A stretch of DNA of 52,629 nucleotides. Source: Candidatus Gastranaerophilales bacterium (GTDB lineage Bacteria; Cyanobacteriota; Vampirovibrionia; Gastranaerophilales; Gastranaerophilaceae). Position 1 is the stretch's first letter. Every line of letters begins with the position of its first letter. Below are positions 26,320 to 35,092 of this stretch, piece by piece. Under the pieces are notes generated by a model, which saw only the letters and a list, made by a program, of their open reading frames with translations, searched no databases and was not told where the DNA came from. A program made the position numbers and the translations under genes. The stretch is from assembly GCA_944323625.1 (NCBI GenBank), contig CALUTD010000014.1:1-52629 (forward strand). The letters are read 5' to 3'.

Positions 26320-26604
26320 TTTCTCCTTTTTTTAGTGAATATATAAACTCAGTAAATATTAATAATTGTTATATTAAAGAATGGCTTTTACAAATGTTAA
26401 CAAATTTAATTAAATGATAAGCTCATATATTTTTGACTAAATTAAGTTAAATATAAAACTTATAGCAATGTATTTATAAGATTAAAAATATGAAATGTAA
26501 ATTTTAATAAGTTAATCGTTACAAAATGAATAAAATTATTTTGTTTGAAATTTAGTAATGGTATATTACATGTTAATAATAAAAACTGAGTAAAGGAAAC
26601 ATCA
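26320..26604. other. AT-rich intergenic region
   Basis: About 285 bp between divergent genes (kinase-fold protein and uridine-kinase-like gene), so both promoters should lie here. AT content is very high. I see no ORF, strong hairpin or near-consensus promoter pair that I can support. Confidence 0.4.
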
Positions 26605-27477
26605 GTGACAAATACGCTTAGTCAAAGTATTGAAAAAGAAGTCAATTTTTATAGTAAATATTCTACTTTCCCTATTAATATATTGCAGACTGCAGAAAAT
26701 CAGTTGTTTGAAATATTTGATAATGAAATAAAGTCTAAAAGCCCTGTAGTTATTTCATATAAACCGCAAGCATTAAGGAAAATGGCACAGTTTTTGACAG
26801 GCTCGATTAGAAGAAGTGCTTCAATAGGAATAGCAGGTGAAACTGCAAGCGGAAAATCAACAGTTACTCTTGATATTATTGATACCGTTGAATTATTTGC
26901 AAAGTTATTTAATGCCGGCAGAGTTATTACGCGTGTTAATACTGATGATTACTACTATGACCGTTCGGAAGAAGTAAAAAAAGCCGGCGGAATGGCTGAA
27001 TTTGCTAAAAATTATGATTTTGACGTACCTCAAGCTTTGGAGCTTGATTTAATGTATTCTCATATAAAGCAACTTTTGGCTGGAAATTCGGTTATGCTTC
27101 CCAAGTACGATATGTCAGGTACTACAATTCGAATAGATAATTATACACTTGCTCAACCTTCAAGAATAGTTATTTCTGAAGGTTTATTTACGCTTACGGA
27201 AAAAATAAAAGATGCATTTGATTTTAAAATATATGTTGATATAGACTCTAATGTACAAAAGGAAAGATTTTTCCGTCGTGCGGCTGAAAGAGGATTGGGT
27301 GATTCCGCTCAAAATATATATAAAAATGCTTCCGACAAAGCCAAAATATATATAAGACCTACGAGAGAACTCGCTGATATAGTTTTATCGGGTGAAGCGG
27401 ACAGGAAAAATTATAAAATATTTTTAGGTAAAATTCTTAAAATAGTTGAGCGTCTGCATTTTTCAAAACAGGTATAA
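26605..27477 (+). CDS. uridine kinase/phosphoribulokinase-type kinase
   Basis: A 290-residue P-loop kinase. Walker A is GIAGETASGKSTV (about 74-86), followed by VNTDDYYYDRSEE (substrate-binding Asp as in uridine kinase DDFY), NYDFDVPQALELDLM (equivalent to FDHPDAFD), YDMSGTTIR and ISEGLFTL. This fits uridine/cytidine kinase of pyrimidine salvage, with about 70 extra N-terminal residues. It starts at GTG with AAAGGAAAC upstream. It is followed by nadD after 2 nt, so an operon is likely. Confidence 0.82.
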   Translation: MTNTLSQSIEKEVNFYSKYSTFPINILQTAENQLFEIFDNEIKSKSPVVISYKPQALRKMAQFLTGSIRRSASIGIAGETASGKSTVTLDIIDTVELFAKLFNAGRVITRVNTDDYYYDRSEEVKKAGGMAEFAKNYDFDVPQALELDLMYSHIKQLLAGNSVMLPKYDMSGTTIRIDNYTLAQPSRIVISEGLFTLTEKIKDAFDFKIYVDIDSNVQKERFFRRAAERGLGDSAQNIYKNASDKAKIYIRPTRELADIVLSGEADRKNYKIFLGKILKIVERLHFSKQV

Positions 27478-27479
27478 AT

Positions 27480-28079
27480 ATGAGCGAATGTGTTTACCAA
27501 GGAAGTTTTAATCCAATTCATAATGCACATATTGAGGTAGCAAAATATGCACATGAAAAATTCAGGTTTGAAAAAATTGTATTCATTCCCGCATTTAAGC
27601 CGCCGCATAAAAATTTAAAAGATTTTGATATGGATAATGCAATGCACAGACTCAACATGGTCGAACTCGCCGTTTCCGATTATCCGTATTTTGATGTTTC
27701 CGCCATTGAATATACAAGAAATAAACCGTCATATACATACGATACTATTGTTCAAATATATGATATTATAAAGCCAAAAGAAAAAATTAATTTTATAATA
27801 GGAACAGATGCTTTTATAAAAATTGAAACATGGCACAATGCGGAAGAATTGAAAAAACTTGTTAATTTCATATTATTTGTACGGGAAAATAATTTTGACG
27901 AGTCGCCGTTTTTAAAATTAAAACAAAAAGGTTATAATTATGATTTAATGAATATGCCGTTTATTGATATTTCGTCAAGCGAAATAAGAGAAAAAATAAG
28001 ACAAAACAAAGACATTTGTGGTATACTTCCGGTAAAAGTGGCAGAATATATAAAAAAGAATAATGTATACAAAATATAG
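27480..28079 (+). CDS. nadD: nicotinate-nucleotide adenylyltransferase
   Basis: NadD adenylates nicotinate mononucleotide to deamido-NAD, a key step in NAD synthesis. The 199-residue protein starts almost at the catalytic loop GSFNPIHNAHIEVAKYA (about 8-24, with the HNAH form of the T/H-x-G-H motif), has FIPAFKPPHK (about 36), FIIGTDAFIKIETWHNAEEL (about 101) and the C-terminal ISSSEIREKIR. Its last 17 nt overlap yqeK, a typical arrangement. No ribosome site of its own, so coupling to the kinase gene is likely. Confidence 0.95.
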   Translation: MSECVYQGSFNPIHNAHIEVAKYAHEKFRFEKIVFIPAFKPPHKNLKDFDMDNAMHRLNMVELAVSDYPYFDVSAIEYTRNKPSYTYDTIVQIYDIIKPKEKINFIIGTDAFIKIETWHNAEELKKLVNFILFVRENNFDESPFLKLKQKGYNYDLMNMPFIDISSSEIREKIRQNKDICGILPVKVAEYIKKNNVYKI

Positions 28080-28662
28080 TATTGAAGAAATTAAAGATAA
28101 ATTAAAAAATTGTCTTTCGGAGGAAAGATACATCCATTCGATAGGGACAATGGAAAAAGCTGTTGAACTTGCAAAAGAATTTAATTGTAATATCGAAAAA
28201 GCTCAAATTGCAGGACTTTTACATGACTGCGCAAAATGTTTAAGCGACAACGAACTAAAAAAAGATGAAAACTGTTTTGCCGAGTCTGAAAAAATGAGCT
28301 CAAAAACCTGGCATGCACCTGTAGGCGCTTTAATTGCAAAACGTGATTACGGCATTGAAGATGAAGAAATTCTCTCTGCCATAAGATGGCATACTATAGG
28401 AAAAAAAGATATGTCAGATATGGATAAAATAATATTTATTGCAGATAAAATCGAAGAAAAAACACGAGAGCGCGAATTCAGAGAAAAAATAGAAAAGGTA
28501 TTAAAGAAAACACATAATTTGGATGAAGCAATGCTAAAGAGCTTTAAAATAACCATAAAAAGCCTTTTAAAACGCAATCTTCCCATTTGTTTTCAAACGG
28601 TTGATGTATATAATGATTTGTTGAAGAAATCATTTAATTATACTGATAAAAAATATCCTTAA
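28063..28662 (+). CDS. yqeK: YqeK family HD hydrolase (symmetrical Ap4A hydrolase type)
   Basis: YqeK proteins cleave diadenosine tetraphosphate to ADP, limiting alarmone-like dinucleotides. The 199-residue protein shows the HD-domain metal ligands: YIHS (H25), LLHDCAK (H54, D55), WHAPVGALIAKRDYGI (about 86), IRWHTIG and DKIIFIADKIE (about 121). It overlaps nadD by 17 nt. The usual third gene, rsfS, is missing here; instead a repeat region follows. Confidence 0.92.
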   Translation: MYTKYSIEEIKDKLKNCLSEERYIHSIGTMEKAVELAKEFNCNIEKAQIAGLLHDCAKCLSDNELKKDENCFAESEKMSSKTWHAPVGALIAKRDYGIEDEEILSAIRWHTIGKKDMSDMDKIIFIADKIEEKTREREFREKIEKVLKKTHNLDEAMLKSFKITIKSLLKRNLPICFQTVDVYNDLLKKSFNYTDKKYP

Positions 28663-28897
28663 ATGTTATGTAATTCGGTAATAGACTCCCCTTCGTAAAC
28701 CTATCGGCAGATCCAACTCCTAGCTGAATTAACTTATTTTTGTCGCATAGCTGGTGCACTATTCAAAAACGCTTCTTGGATTTGCTTTCGACTTAGGCAT
28801 TCTGCTTCATTTCGCAAAAATCTTACGATTTTTTCTTCATTCCGCCTGCCTTTCGTCTCTTCGGCATTCCGCTTCGCTTCAGCCTATGCAAATCCGC
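28663..28897. repeat. intergenic repeat region, pyrimidine-rich
   Basis: Starts with AAATGTTATGTAATTCGGTA, a form of the dispersed repeat. It continues as a C/T-rich stretch with loosely repeated CATTCTGCTTC, CATTCCGCCTG and CATTCCGCTTC units (28799-28880) that abuts the end of the LysM gene. The mirrored order suggests nested or rearranged intergenic elements. No ORF. Confidence 0.5.
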
Positions 28898-29491
28898 TTA
28901 ATCCAGCGGAATAATTAATTTCTGACCGATAGAAAGTTTATGAGCGTTTGTTAAATTATTAACCTGTTTTATTTTTTCAACTTTATCGAGATCATATTTA
29001 CCATAGAAGCGATAAACAATAGAACTCATTGAATCACCGCTTTTAACGGTATAAGTTTCATTATTCGGGATTCCAAGTTCTTCGTGTAATTTAACTTCAG
29101 AATTGGCCGGAATAACTGCAACTTGAGAAGAATTAATCTGAGGCAGCTTTTCTTTTCTTGAAATCTTCTTTTCAAATTTAGGCTGCCCAAGTTCAGATAC
29201 AGTGGAAGGTTTTGATATCTCTGAACTTATACTCAAAATCGAGTTCATAATAAACATACATAAAACACCGGTTATAAAACCTGTCAATAAATAAACTCCC
29301 GGAGATTTTTCTTCTTTTGGATTTATTTTAAAACTCTGCCATAAAAGGTCAAGTTCTTTTTGTTTTGAAGGCCTTTTGTATGCTTTCGGGGCATTATCCT
29401 CCTGATAAAAATCATTTTTGCTTTTTAATTCTGATAAAAAAGCTATCTTTTCGTCTGATAGGTTAGACCTGTATATTGATGAGTTTCTCAT
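28898..29491 (-). CDS. membrane-anchored LysM protein
   Basis: About 197 residues. A charged N-terminal cytoplasmic region (about 1-65) is followed by one membrane segment (YLLTGFITGVLCMFIMNSIL, about 70-90) and an exposed linker ending in a LysM domain (YTVKSGDSMSSIVYRFYG to LSIGQKLIIPLD, last 50 residues). LysM domains bind peptidoglycan, so the protein links membrane and wall. The SPOR/amidase type of partner is absent. I start at the ATG at 29491; an in-frame TTG at 29506 would add five residues. Its 3' end runs into the pyrimidine-rich repeat. Confidence 0.82.
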   Translation of the reverse strand: MRNSSIYRSNLSDEKIAFLSELKSKNDFYQEDNAPKAYKRPSKQKELDLLWQSFKINPKEEKSPGVYLLTGFITGVLCMFIMNSILSISSEISKPSTVSELGQPKFEKKISRKEKLPQINSSQVAVIPANSEVKLHEELGIPNNETYTVKSGDSMSSIVYRFYGKYDLDKVEKIKQVNNLTNAHKLSIGQKLIIPLD

Positions 29492-29693
29492 ATATAAATT
29501 CCCCAATCCTTTCCCCTTACACTGATATGATATCTGAATATAACTTATAAAGTCAAGTCATATAAGTGTTTTATTACAATAAGATACAAAATTCACAGAT
29601 GATATCATAATAAAACTAACACTTGTAATTATCCTCCATGTTATTATAAATCCCGGCTTTTATAAAAATGTTTTTTATGGCAAAATATATCTT

Positions 29694-30188
29694 ATGGAAT
29701 ATTGTTATGAATGCGGTACAAAACTTATAATTAAAGAATGTTATAACTGCGGAATTTTTGAAGGAAATGTTCCTTACTGTGAAAAATGCAATGAGTTCAG
29801 GTTTCCGTTTTTTAACGCTGCAGTTAGCATGGTTATTTATAATAAAGATAAATCCAAAACTTTATTTATAAAACAATATGGCAGAGATTGGAATATTTTA
29901 GTTGCAGGTTATGTTCAAAAAGGTGAAAACCTTGAAGAAACTCTTAAAAGAGAGTTAAAAGAAGAAACAAATTTAAATGCACTAAATATTCAATATAATG
30001 AAAGTAAATATTTTGAAAAATCTAATACTCTTATTTGTAATTTTGTTGTAATTGTTGAAAATGAAAATTTTAAGCTCAATAATGAAGTTGATTTTGCACA
30101 ATGGTATAATATTGAAACAGCTAAAAATTCTGTTATGAAAGGTAGTTTAGCAGAATATTTCTTCTTAAAATCTATAAGATTTCTTTAA
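29694..30188 (+). CDS. NUDIX hydrolase with N-terminal zinc ribbon
   Basis: A 164-residue protein. The N-terminal 35 residues hold six cysteines (C4, C7, C16, C19, C29, C32) forming one or two zinc sites. The NUDIX fold follows, with box GYVQKGENLEETLKRELKEE (about 82-101; the last conserved Gly is replaced). The zinc ribbon plus NUDIX layout recalls NAD pyrophosphatase NudC, but the SQPWPFPxS motif of NudC is not present, so the substrate may be another nucleotide. There is no clear ribosome site. Monocistronic, 84 bp before pilin locus 3. Confidence 0.85.
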   Translation: MEYCYECGTKLIIKECYNCGIFEGNVPYCEKCNEFRFPFFNAAVSMVIYNKDKSKTLFIKQYGRDWNILVAGYVQKGENLEETLKRELKEETNLNALNIQYNESKYFEKSNTLICNFVVIVENENFKLNNEVDFAQWYNIETAKNSVMKGSLAEYFFLKSIRFL

Positions 30189-30271
30189 TGCGAGTGTTAT
30201 TAAAATATTTAAGTTTATATTTGTATAAATACAGAATATATGTTAATATATATTTAAAAGGAGAAATAAAT

Positions 30272-31007
30272 ATGAATAAAACGTTAAACCGCCACGGGGG
30301 GGGGTAAAAAGAAGGTAGTTTTTAATAATTATTGTTATTTTAAAAAACCTTCATTTACGCTTGCGGAAGTATTAATTACTATTGTAATCATTGGAATTGT
30401 TGCCGCTATTACTGTTCCCGTTATTTTTGCAAATTATCAAAATCAAGCAATAAAATCATCTTTAAAGAAAAATTATTCAGTCTTAAAACAGGCTTTAGAT
30501 AGATATCAGGTTGAAAATGGAGAAAGACTGGTAGATTCTGATATAAAAAGTAGAGAATTAAAATCTATTTTAATAAAATATTTAAATGTAATATATGACT
30601 GTGGCGAAGGATATTATGATGCCAATAAAGCTTGTATTCCAAATACAAATTATTCCATATATGAAGGTGAAAACCCGATACAATATAAAACATATAACGG
30701 AAAAAGTAATATAAATATGACGTTTTTCGATGATGGGCAATTTGTTTTAAATGATGGAACATTAGTTCTCTTACAAAATGAGAATGGTTTACGTGTGATG
30801 ATATCAGTAGATGTAAATGGATTTGGCAAAGGACCTAACAGGTTAGGGCGTGACCTTTTTATGTTTCAATTAACAGATGACGGAGAGCTATTACCAATGG
30901 GCGCTAAGGGTAGTGATTACTATAGTGTTAATGATTCTTATTGTTCAGATACATCAACAAGTAATATGAACGGAGCAGGCTGCACATATAAAATGCTTCA
31001 AGAATAA
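30272..31007 (+). CDS. G-tract prepilin, locus 3 (needs +1 frameshift)
   Basis: AAAAGGAG precedes ATG at 30272, giving MNKTLNRH, nine G (30296-30304), then TAA. In the +1 frame the sequence continues KKKVVFNNYCYFKKPS|FTLAEV... through a hydrophobic helix and about 200 further residues, with VDVNGFGKGPN-x2-GRDLFMF, to TAA at 31005-31007. The +1 frame has no ATG, GTG or TTG between the G run and the membrane helix; the first Met lies 137 codons further on, so an annotation from there would miss the whole pilin N terminus. The joined leader is 27 residues. It ends GAGCTYKMLQE, without the DYP tail of the others. Confidence 0.88.
30296..30304 (+). promoter_or_regulatory. G9 frameshift or phase-variation site, locus 3
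   Basis: CGCCACGGGGGGGGGTAA: eight codons after the ATG, three GGG codons, then stop. Confidence 0.8.
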
Positions 31008-31019
31008 TACTCCAATTGG

Positions 31020-31240
31020 CCTCCTTATATATATTGCGTAATTCGATGACAAAATTTGTTTTATAATTAGAACAAAAGAGTAAATTATTATCTCAAAAAC
31101 TTATTTTAGCATATATAAACTCATGATGTCATCCTAAGATGTGGATTTACACCCGCAGCGGCGGGCTCCTAACCGGCTTAAATTATTTTCGACATTATCC
31201 AACTTATTTTTAGTAAAGCGAAACGACGAAAAAATCTTTC
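31020..31240. repeat. intergenic repeat block
   Basis: Contains TTGCGTAATTCGATGACAAAA (31033 on), nearly the same as at 52367, and then, in the reverse direction, the unit found as a 58-bp tandem repeat at the end of the window (GGCTCCTAACCGGCTT to CATTATCCAACTTATT, about 31165-31213). No ORF. Confidence 0.65.
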
Positions 31241-31243
31241 TTA

Positions 31244-31453
31244 TTAGAAAGAAATATCCTGAACATTGTCATTATATATTTCTTGTTCTTCTTCATAATA
31301 TTCTTTTGTAAGTTCTTGTTTTTGAATTTTTGCATCGGCAAGAATTTTAAACAGTTCAACATAGTCTAAACATTTTTTACCTTTTACGCCTACTGTTTCC
31401 ATTTGCATTTCACCATTCGGAAGAAGTTTTATTTTCAATTGTTTTTTTGCCAT
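31244..31453 (-). CDS. DUF2997 family protein
   Basis: A 69-residue protein beginning KKQLKIKLLPNGEMQMETVG and containing KGKKCLDYVELFKILADAKI, which matches the DUF2997 pattern of cyanobacteria. GGAG precedes the ATG. It is the third gene of an operon with the DUF1257/Ycf35-like and Ycf46-like genes, 5 bp after the former, the same set found together in cyanobacteria. Function unknown; the link is by context. Confidence 0.8.
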   Translation of the reverse strand: MAKKQLKIKLLPNGEMQMETVGVKGKKCLDYVELFKILADAKIQKQELTKEYYEEEQEIYNDNVQDISF

Positions 31454-31458
31454 AATTC

Positions 31459-32007
31459 TTACTCCAAATTTACTGTCAAAACTATTGTGTTATCTTCATA
31501 AATTTCTTCTTCTTCAATTTCAAGATTTCTTTCTTCCAGTCGTTCTTTAATTTTGTTATAAGAAATTTCCTGTGCATTTATTGCATATTCACTACCTAAA
31601 TCTTTGATAAATTCTTCAGGATTAAACTGTTTATTATAACTTAATTGAAGATTATAAGGTGACTTATTATTATTCCTGGAAAATTCAAGATGAAAATCTT
31701 CACAATCACATGCAATAGTGTTACCGTGGGTAATAATTCTAGTTGCGCCATGTTCTTCAAGGGTTTTCAACAGTACATCTTTATCCATAATTTCTGTCTG
31801 ATATTGTTTATTCAAAAGTTGTTGAGCAATATCCGAGCCTAAATGTATTTTATTTGGTTCTTTAATATTTGTTGTGCCGTCAAGCACCAATTTTGTTCCT
31901 TGTGCCATAGCAGCACCTGTTACTGCTGCGGTTACAATTTCTACCAACACTGTACCGCCAACCTGAAAAAGTAAAAAGGCAGGAGCTGCCGTAAGTGTAA
32001 CTGACAT
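31459..32007 (-). CDS. ycf35: Ycf35-like (DUF1257) protein with hydrophobic N terminus
   Basis: A 182-residue protein. The C-terminal part (about 65-182) fits DUF1257/Ycf35, ending YNKIKERLEERNLEIEEEEI and IVLTVNLE. The N-terminal 45 residues are unusual: a Gly/Ala/Val-rich hydrophobic stretch (FLLFQVGGTVLVEIVTAAV) that could insert in a membrane and is not expected in plastid or cyanobacterial Ycf35. AGGAGG gives a strong ribosome site. It sits 13 bp after the ycf46-like gene. Function in photosynthetic relatives is not settled. Confidence 0.72.
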   Translation of the reverse strand: MSVTLTAAPAFLLFQVGGTVLVEIVTAAVTGAAMAQGTKLVLDGTTNIKEPNKIHLGSDIAQQLLNKQYQTEIMDKDVLLKTLEEHGATRIITHGNTIACDCEDFHLEFSRNNNKSPYNLQLSYNKQFNPEEFIKDLGSEYAINAQEISYNKIKERLEERNLEIEEEEIYEDNTIVLTVNLE

Positions 32008-32019
32008 ATTTATTTCCTC

Positions 32020-33663
32020 CTATACATCGAGCCGTCTACCGCCGCGGCTTGATGTTACATCCTGTTGTTCTTTTTTGGCGGCAACATTTTCTTCTTTTAT
32101 CTCTTTGTATGTTTCTACGCTGGCTTTTGATGAAGCACTTACTGCTCTTATATTTGCCCAATCACGAATTGCAAGTATTTGTTCCTGCTGAGTTTTAGAT
32201 AATGGAACAGTATTTGCTATTGCTTTTTCAAAATCACTAAATTCAAGAGCTCTTGATTCAAAAAATGCATCGCATAAAGCTGATATTACAACCTGTTCTA
32301 TTTCTGAACCTATAAATCCTTCTGTCATAACCGCAAGTTTTTTTATCATTTCTTCATCATCAGGTTTAATTTTTGCACATACTTCTTTATCTTTTAATCG
32401 TTTTAAAAGATGGACTCTAAAAATTTCCTCACGTTCTTTGAGTGTCGGAAGGTCAACAAAGAAAATCTCATCAAAACGTCCTTTTCTTAATAGTTCAGGC
32501 GGCAACTGGCTTATATTATTTGCCGTTGCTATAACAAAAACGGGAGCTGTTTTTTCCTGCATCCATGTTAAAAAAGTACCGAAAATTCTTGATGAAACTC
32601 CGCTGTCATTACTTGAAGAAACGCCATTAAGCCCTTTTTCTATTTCATCAACCCATAATATTGAAGGCGCTACGGCTTCGACAGTTGCTATTGCTTTTCT
32701 CATATTTTCTTCCGAGCTTCCGACAATACCGCTAAATATTTTCCCCAAATCAAGTCTTAACAGGGGAAGCTGCCAAATAGTAGACATTGCTTTTGCCGTT
32801 AAACTTTTACCGCACCCCGGAATACCAGTTACAAGAACTCCCTTTGGAGAAGGAATACAATATTTTTTTGCTTTTTCCGACCAGGAATTATTTCTTTTTA
32901 AAAGCCATTTTTTCAGGTTATCCAGTCCGCCTATATCATTAATTGTTAAATCACTTTGGACATATTCAAGCATGCCTGTTTTTCTTATAACCTGCATTTT
33001 TTCTTCCAATATTATGTTAATATCATTTTTATCAAGAGTTCCGTCATTAACCATAGCAAGAGCAAAGGCATTTTCCGCTTCTTGCATTGTTAATCCCAGT
33101 GCAGCTTTACATAGTTTATCTTTATCTTCCTCTTCAAGTGTAGAAGTATCAATTCGCTTATTTGTTGCTATCATTCTGTTTAAACGTTCTTTTATTTCTT
33201 CCATTTTAGGAAGCGGAAAATCATATATTACTATGTCTTTTTGAAGCGAATCAGGAATTGTAAGTTCAGGTGAAATAAAAATTATATTTTTTCTTACATT
33301 ACTTGTTTTTAATGTAGGAATTAAGTCTCTTAAAGAACGGACAATTACGGGATCTGCAGGTTTTTGTCTGCAACCGAAAAATACATGAAAATCATATAAT
33401 ATAAATATAGAATCTTTTTCATATTTTTCAATAAAATCAATAAGTTTATTCGGCGTTGTAACATTTGCAATTTCTTTACCGTTATTTCTTAACCCGAGTG
33501 CCTGGGTCCAAATAAATACTTCTCGGGGAAATTTTATTTGTTTTTCATCGGTTACTACGCTTTTTATAAATTTTGTAGCTCTGTCTTCTTCGTAAGTTGA
33601 AATATAAATATATGGAAAACGCGCTCTCAATAAATGAGATAATTTTTTGGGATTTGTTTGCAT
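32020..33663 (-). CDS. ycf46: AAA+ ATPase, Ycf46-like
   Basis: A 547-residue ATPase. The N-terminal domain (about 1-220) starts LSHLLRARFPYIYISTYEED, as in cyanobacterial/plastid Ycf46. The AAA module has Walker A GVLVTGIPGCGKSLTAKA (about 270-287), Walker B ILWVDEIEKGL (about 334), sensor 1 FVIATANNISQLPPELLRKG and the arginine-finger region RKGRFDEIFFVDLP. Ycf46 has been linked to carbon-dioxide regulation in photosynthetic cyanobacteria. Here it heads a three-gene operon with Ycf35-like and DUF2997 genes in what looks like a non-photosynthetic genome. The role is unknown. Confidence 0.88.
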   Translation of the reverse strand: MQTNPKKLSHLLRARFPYIYISTYEEDRATKFIKSVVTDEKQIKFPREVFIWTQALGLRNNGKEIANVTTPNKLIDFIEKYEKDSIFILYDFHVFFGCRQKPADPVIVRSLRDLIPTLKTSNVRKNIIFISPELTIPDSLQKDIVIYDFPLPKMEEIKERLNRMIATNKRIDTSTLEEEDKDKLCKAALGLTMQEAENAFALAMVNDGTLDKNDINIILEEKMQVIRKTGMLEYVQSDLTINDIGGLDNLKKWLLKRNNSWSEKAKKYCIPSPKGVLVTGIPGCGKSLTAKAMSTIWQLPLLRLDLGKIFSGIVGSSEENMRKAIATVEAVAPSILWVDEIEKGLNGVSSSNDSGVSSRIFGTFLTWMQEKTAPVFVIATANNISQLPPELLRKGRFDEIFFVDLPTLKEREEIFRVHLLKRLKDKEVCAKIKPDDEEMIKKLAVMTEGFIGSEIEQVVISALCDAFFESRALEFSDFEKAIANTVPLSKTQQEQILAIRDWANIRAVSASSKASVETYKEIKEENVAAKKEQQDVTSSRGGRRLDV

Positions 33664-33827
33664 AATTACTTTCTTATCTTTTTTTCTGAATTATACAATA
33701 TTTTATATCATAAGTCTGTATATGAATAACCTTTATATGGATTATTTTTTATTTTTATTTTAGGAATTTAATATTTGTCAAACATCTGAATATATGTTAT
33801 TATTAAGCAAAACAAGGAGATTAAATT

Positions 33828-34539
33828 ATGAATAAAACGCTAAATCGCTACGGGGGGGGGTAGACACAGGTCAATTTTTGGCAAATATTTTTTGTCTCAA
33901 AAATCTTCATTTACGTTAGCGGAAGTTTTAATTACTCTTGTAATTATTGGGATTATTGCAGCTATTACGGTTCCTCTTATATATGTTAATTATCAAAAAC
34001 AAAGTACTATATCAAAACTAAAAAAAGCATATTCTGAGTTTTCCTCCGCAGTTCGTATGTCCGAAACAGAAAATGGCCCCGTTTCAACCTGGGATTTTAC
34101 ACTTACTAATAAAGAATTTGTTGAAAAATATTTGGAAAAATTTATTATTGTAAATACATACGGAAAAGAACGTCCGGACCCTTCTGTAAATGCTTATGTT
34201 TTCTATGAAGGATATAACTTAGACGGTCAAAAACTTAATACCTTAAGTGGAGTAACCTGGTATAACCTTGCAGATGGTACTTCATTTAAAATATTTTCTA
34301 ATATTGCTAATGGTTATTTTTGGATTTTTATTGATTTAAACTCAGATTCAAAACCTAACAGACTCGGAAGAGATATATTTATGTTTGATTTATATAAACA
34401 GTCGAAATTTATATTTTGGCCTTACGACTGGAATATTTATACCTGTAAAAAGGGTACCGGCGTTCAATATGCAGGCGGTTATTGCGGAGCAGTAATATTC
34501 AATAACGGCTGGGAAATGCCAAAAGATTACCCCTGGTAG
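33828..34539 (+). CDS. G-tract prepilin, locus 4 (needs +1 frameshift)
   Basis: AAGGAG precedes ATG at 33828: MNKTLNRY, nine G (33852-33860), TAG. The +1 frame continues RHRSIFGKYFLSQKSS|FTLAEVLITLVIIGII and runs to TAG at 34537-34539. The body has IDLNSDSKPN-x2-GRDIFMF, a C-x-n-C pair, and the end NNGWEMPKDYPW. A TTG at 33892 could in principle start a shorter form, but it has no ribosome site and would give a leader of only six residues. The joined leader is 27 residues, as at the other three loci. Confidence 0.85.
33852..33860 (+). promoter_or_regulatory. G9 frameshift or phase-variation site, locus 4
   Basis: CGCTACGGGGGGGGGTAG: the only copy followed by TAG rather than TAA. TAG is read by RF1 alone. 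Confidence 0.8.
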
Positions 34540-34592
34540 ATAATAATTATTTCAAATAAATTATATATATCACTTTATTGTCACCTGGTAAT

Positions 34593-35039
34593 TTATAATG
34601 TCGAATAATAATCATCGGCCGAATTTGATAAATTTTCAATTGAATCTAATATATCACTTTTATTACTATCATCTTTTAAGTATTGAAGAATTTCTTGTTT
34701 ATTACCCGACAATAAATAATTAGAAAAAAGTCTGTCTCTATTTTGATGGCGAACGCCAACCAATAAACATCTTTGAGTATTCGGATTACTTTTATCTGAT
34801 TCAACCGCCATTAATGCTCGATATTGAGTATCGGGAATTTTAAAATCAACATATATTCTTTGAAAATCATTGTTTTCAGGTACTGATTCATCCGTAAAAT
34901 CATATAGGGCATTTTTACAGTTAGTTACGAGTTTATTCATTATGATTTCTTTGTCGTTCATTTGAGAAGCATCCTTTTTTATTCCTGCAAATGACATATT
35001 ATACCGGTTTAAATTTATATTTTTATTTATTCTATCCAT
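34593..35039 (-). CDS. hypothetical protein with N-terminal NMSFAG motif
   Basis: A 148-residue protein not recognised. Residues 14-19, NMSFAG, match the short motif shared by other lineage hypotheticals here. The rest is hydrophilic, mixed alpha/beta (RIYVDFKIPDTQYRALMAVES), and acidic at the end. AAGGA precedes the ATG. It lies 53 bp downstream of the 717-residue RelA/SpoT-like gene on the same strand, a position where an immunity or partner protein would be expected, but nothing in the sequence proves that. Confidence 0.7.
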   Translation of the reverse strand: MDRINKNINLNRYNMSFAGIKKDASQMNDKEIIMNKLVTNCKNALYDFTDESVPENNDFQRIYVDFKIPDTQYRALMAVESDKSNPNTQRCLLVGVRHQNRDRLFSNYLLSGNKQEILQYLKDDSNKSDILDSIENLSNSADDYYSTL

Positions 35040-35092
35040 TTTTATAATCCTTATTATACCATATTTAAAACTTGTAATTTTATTTTTTGTTA

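Noticed and set aside
30717-31007. Separate 96-residue protein at locus 3
   Set aside because: It is only the C-terminal part of the locus 3 pilin; the frame is open back to the G run.
32438-33244. 268-codon plus-strand ORF opposite ycf46
   Set aside because: Ser/Leu-rich translation without family features, lying wholly antisense to a clear AAA ATPase; a shadow.
33892-34539. TTG start for pilins 4 and 5 (33892 and 42300)
   Set aside because: No ribosome site at either, and the two other loci have no such codon. A single explanation through the shared leader is better. Not fully excluded.
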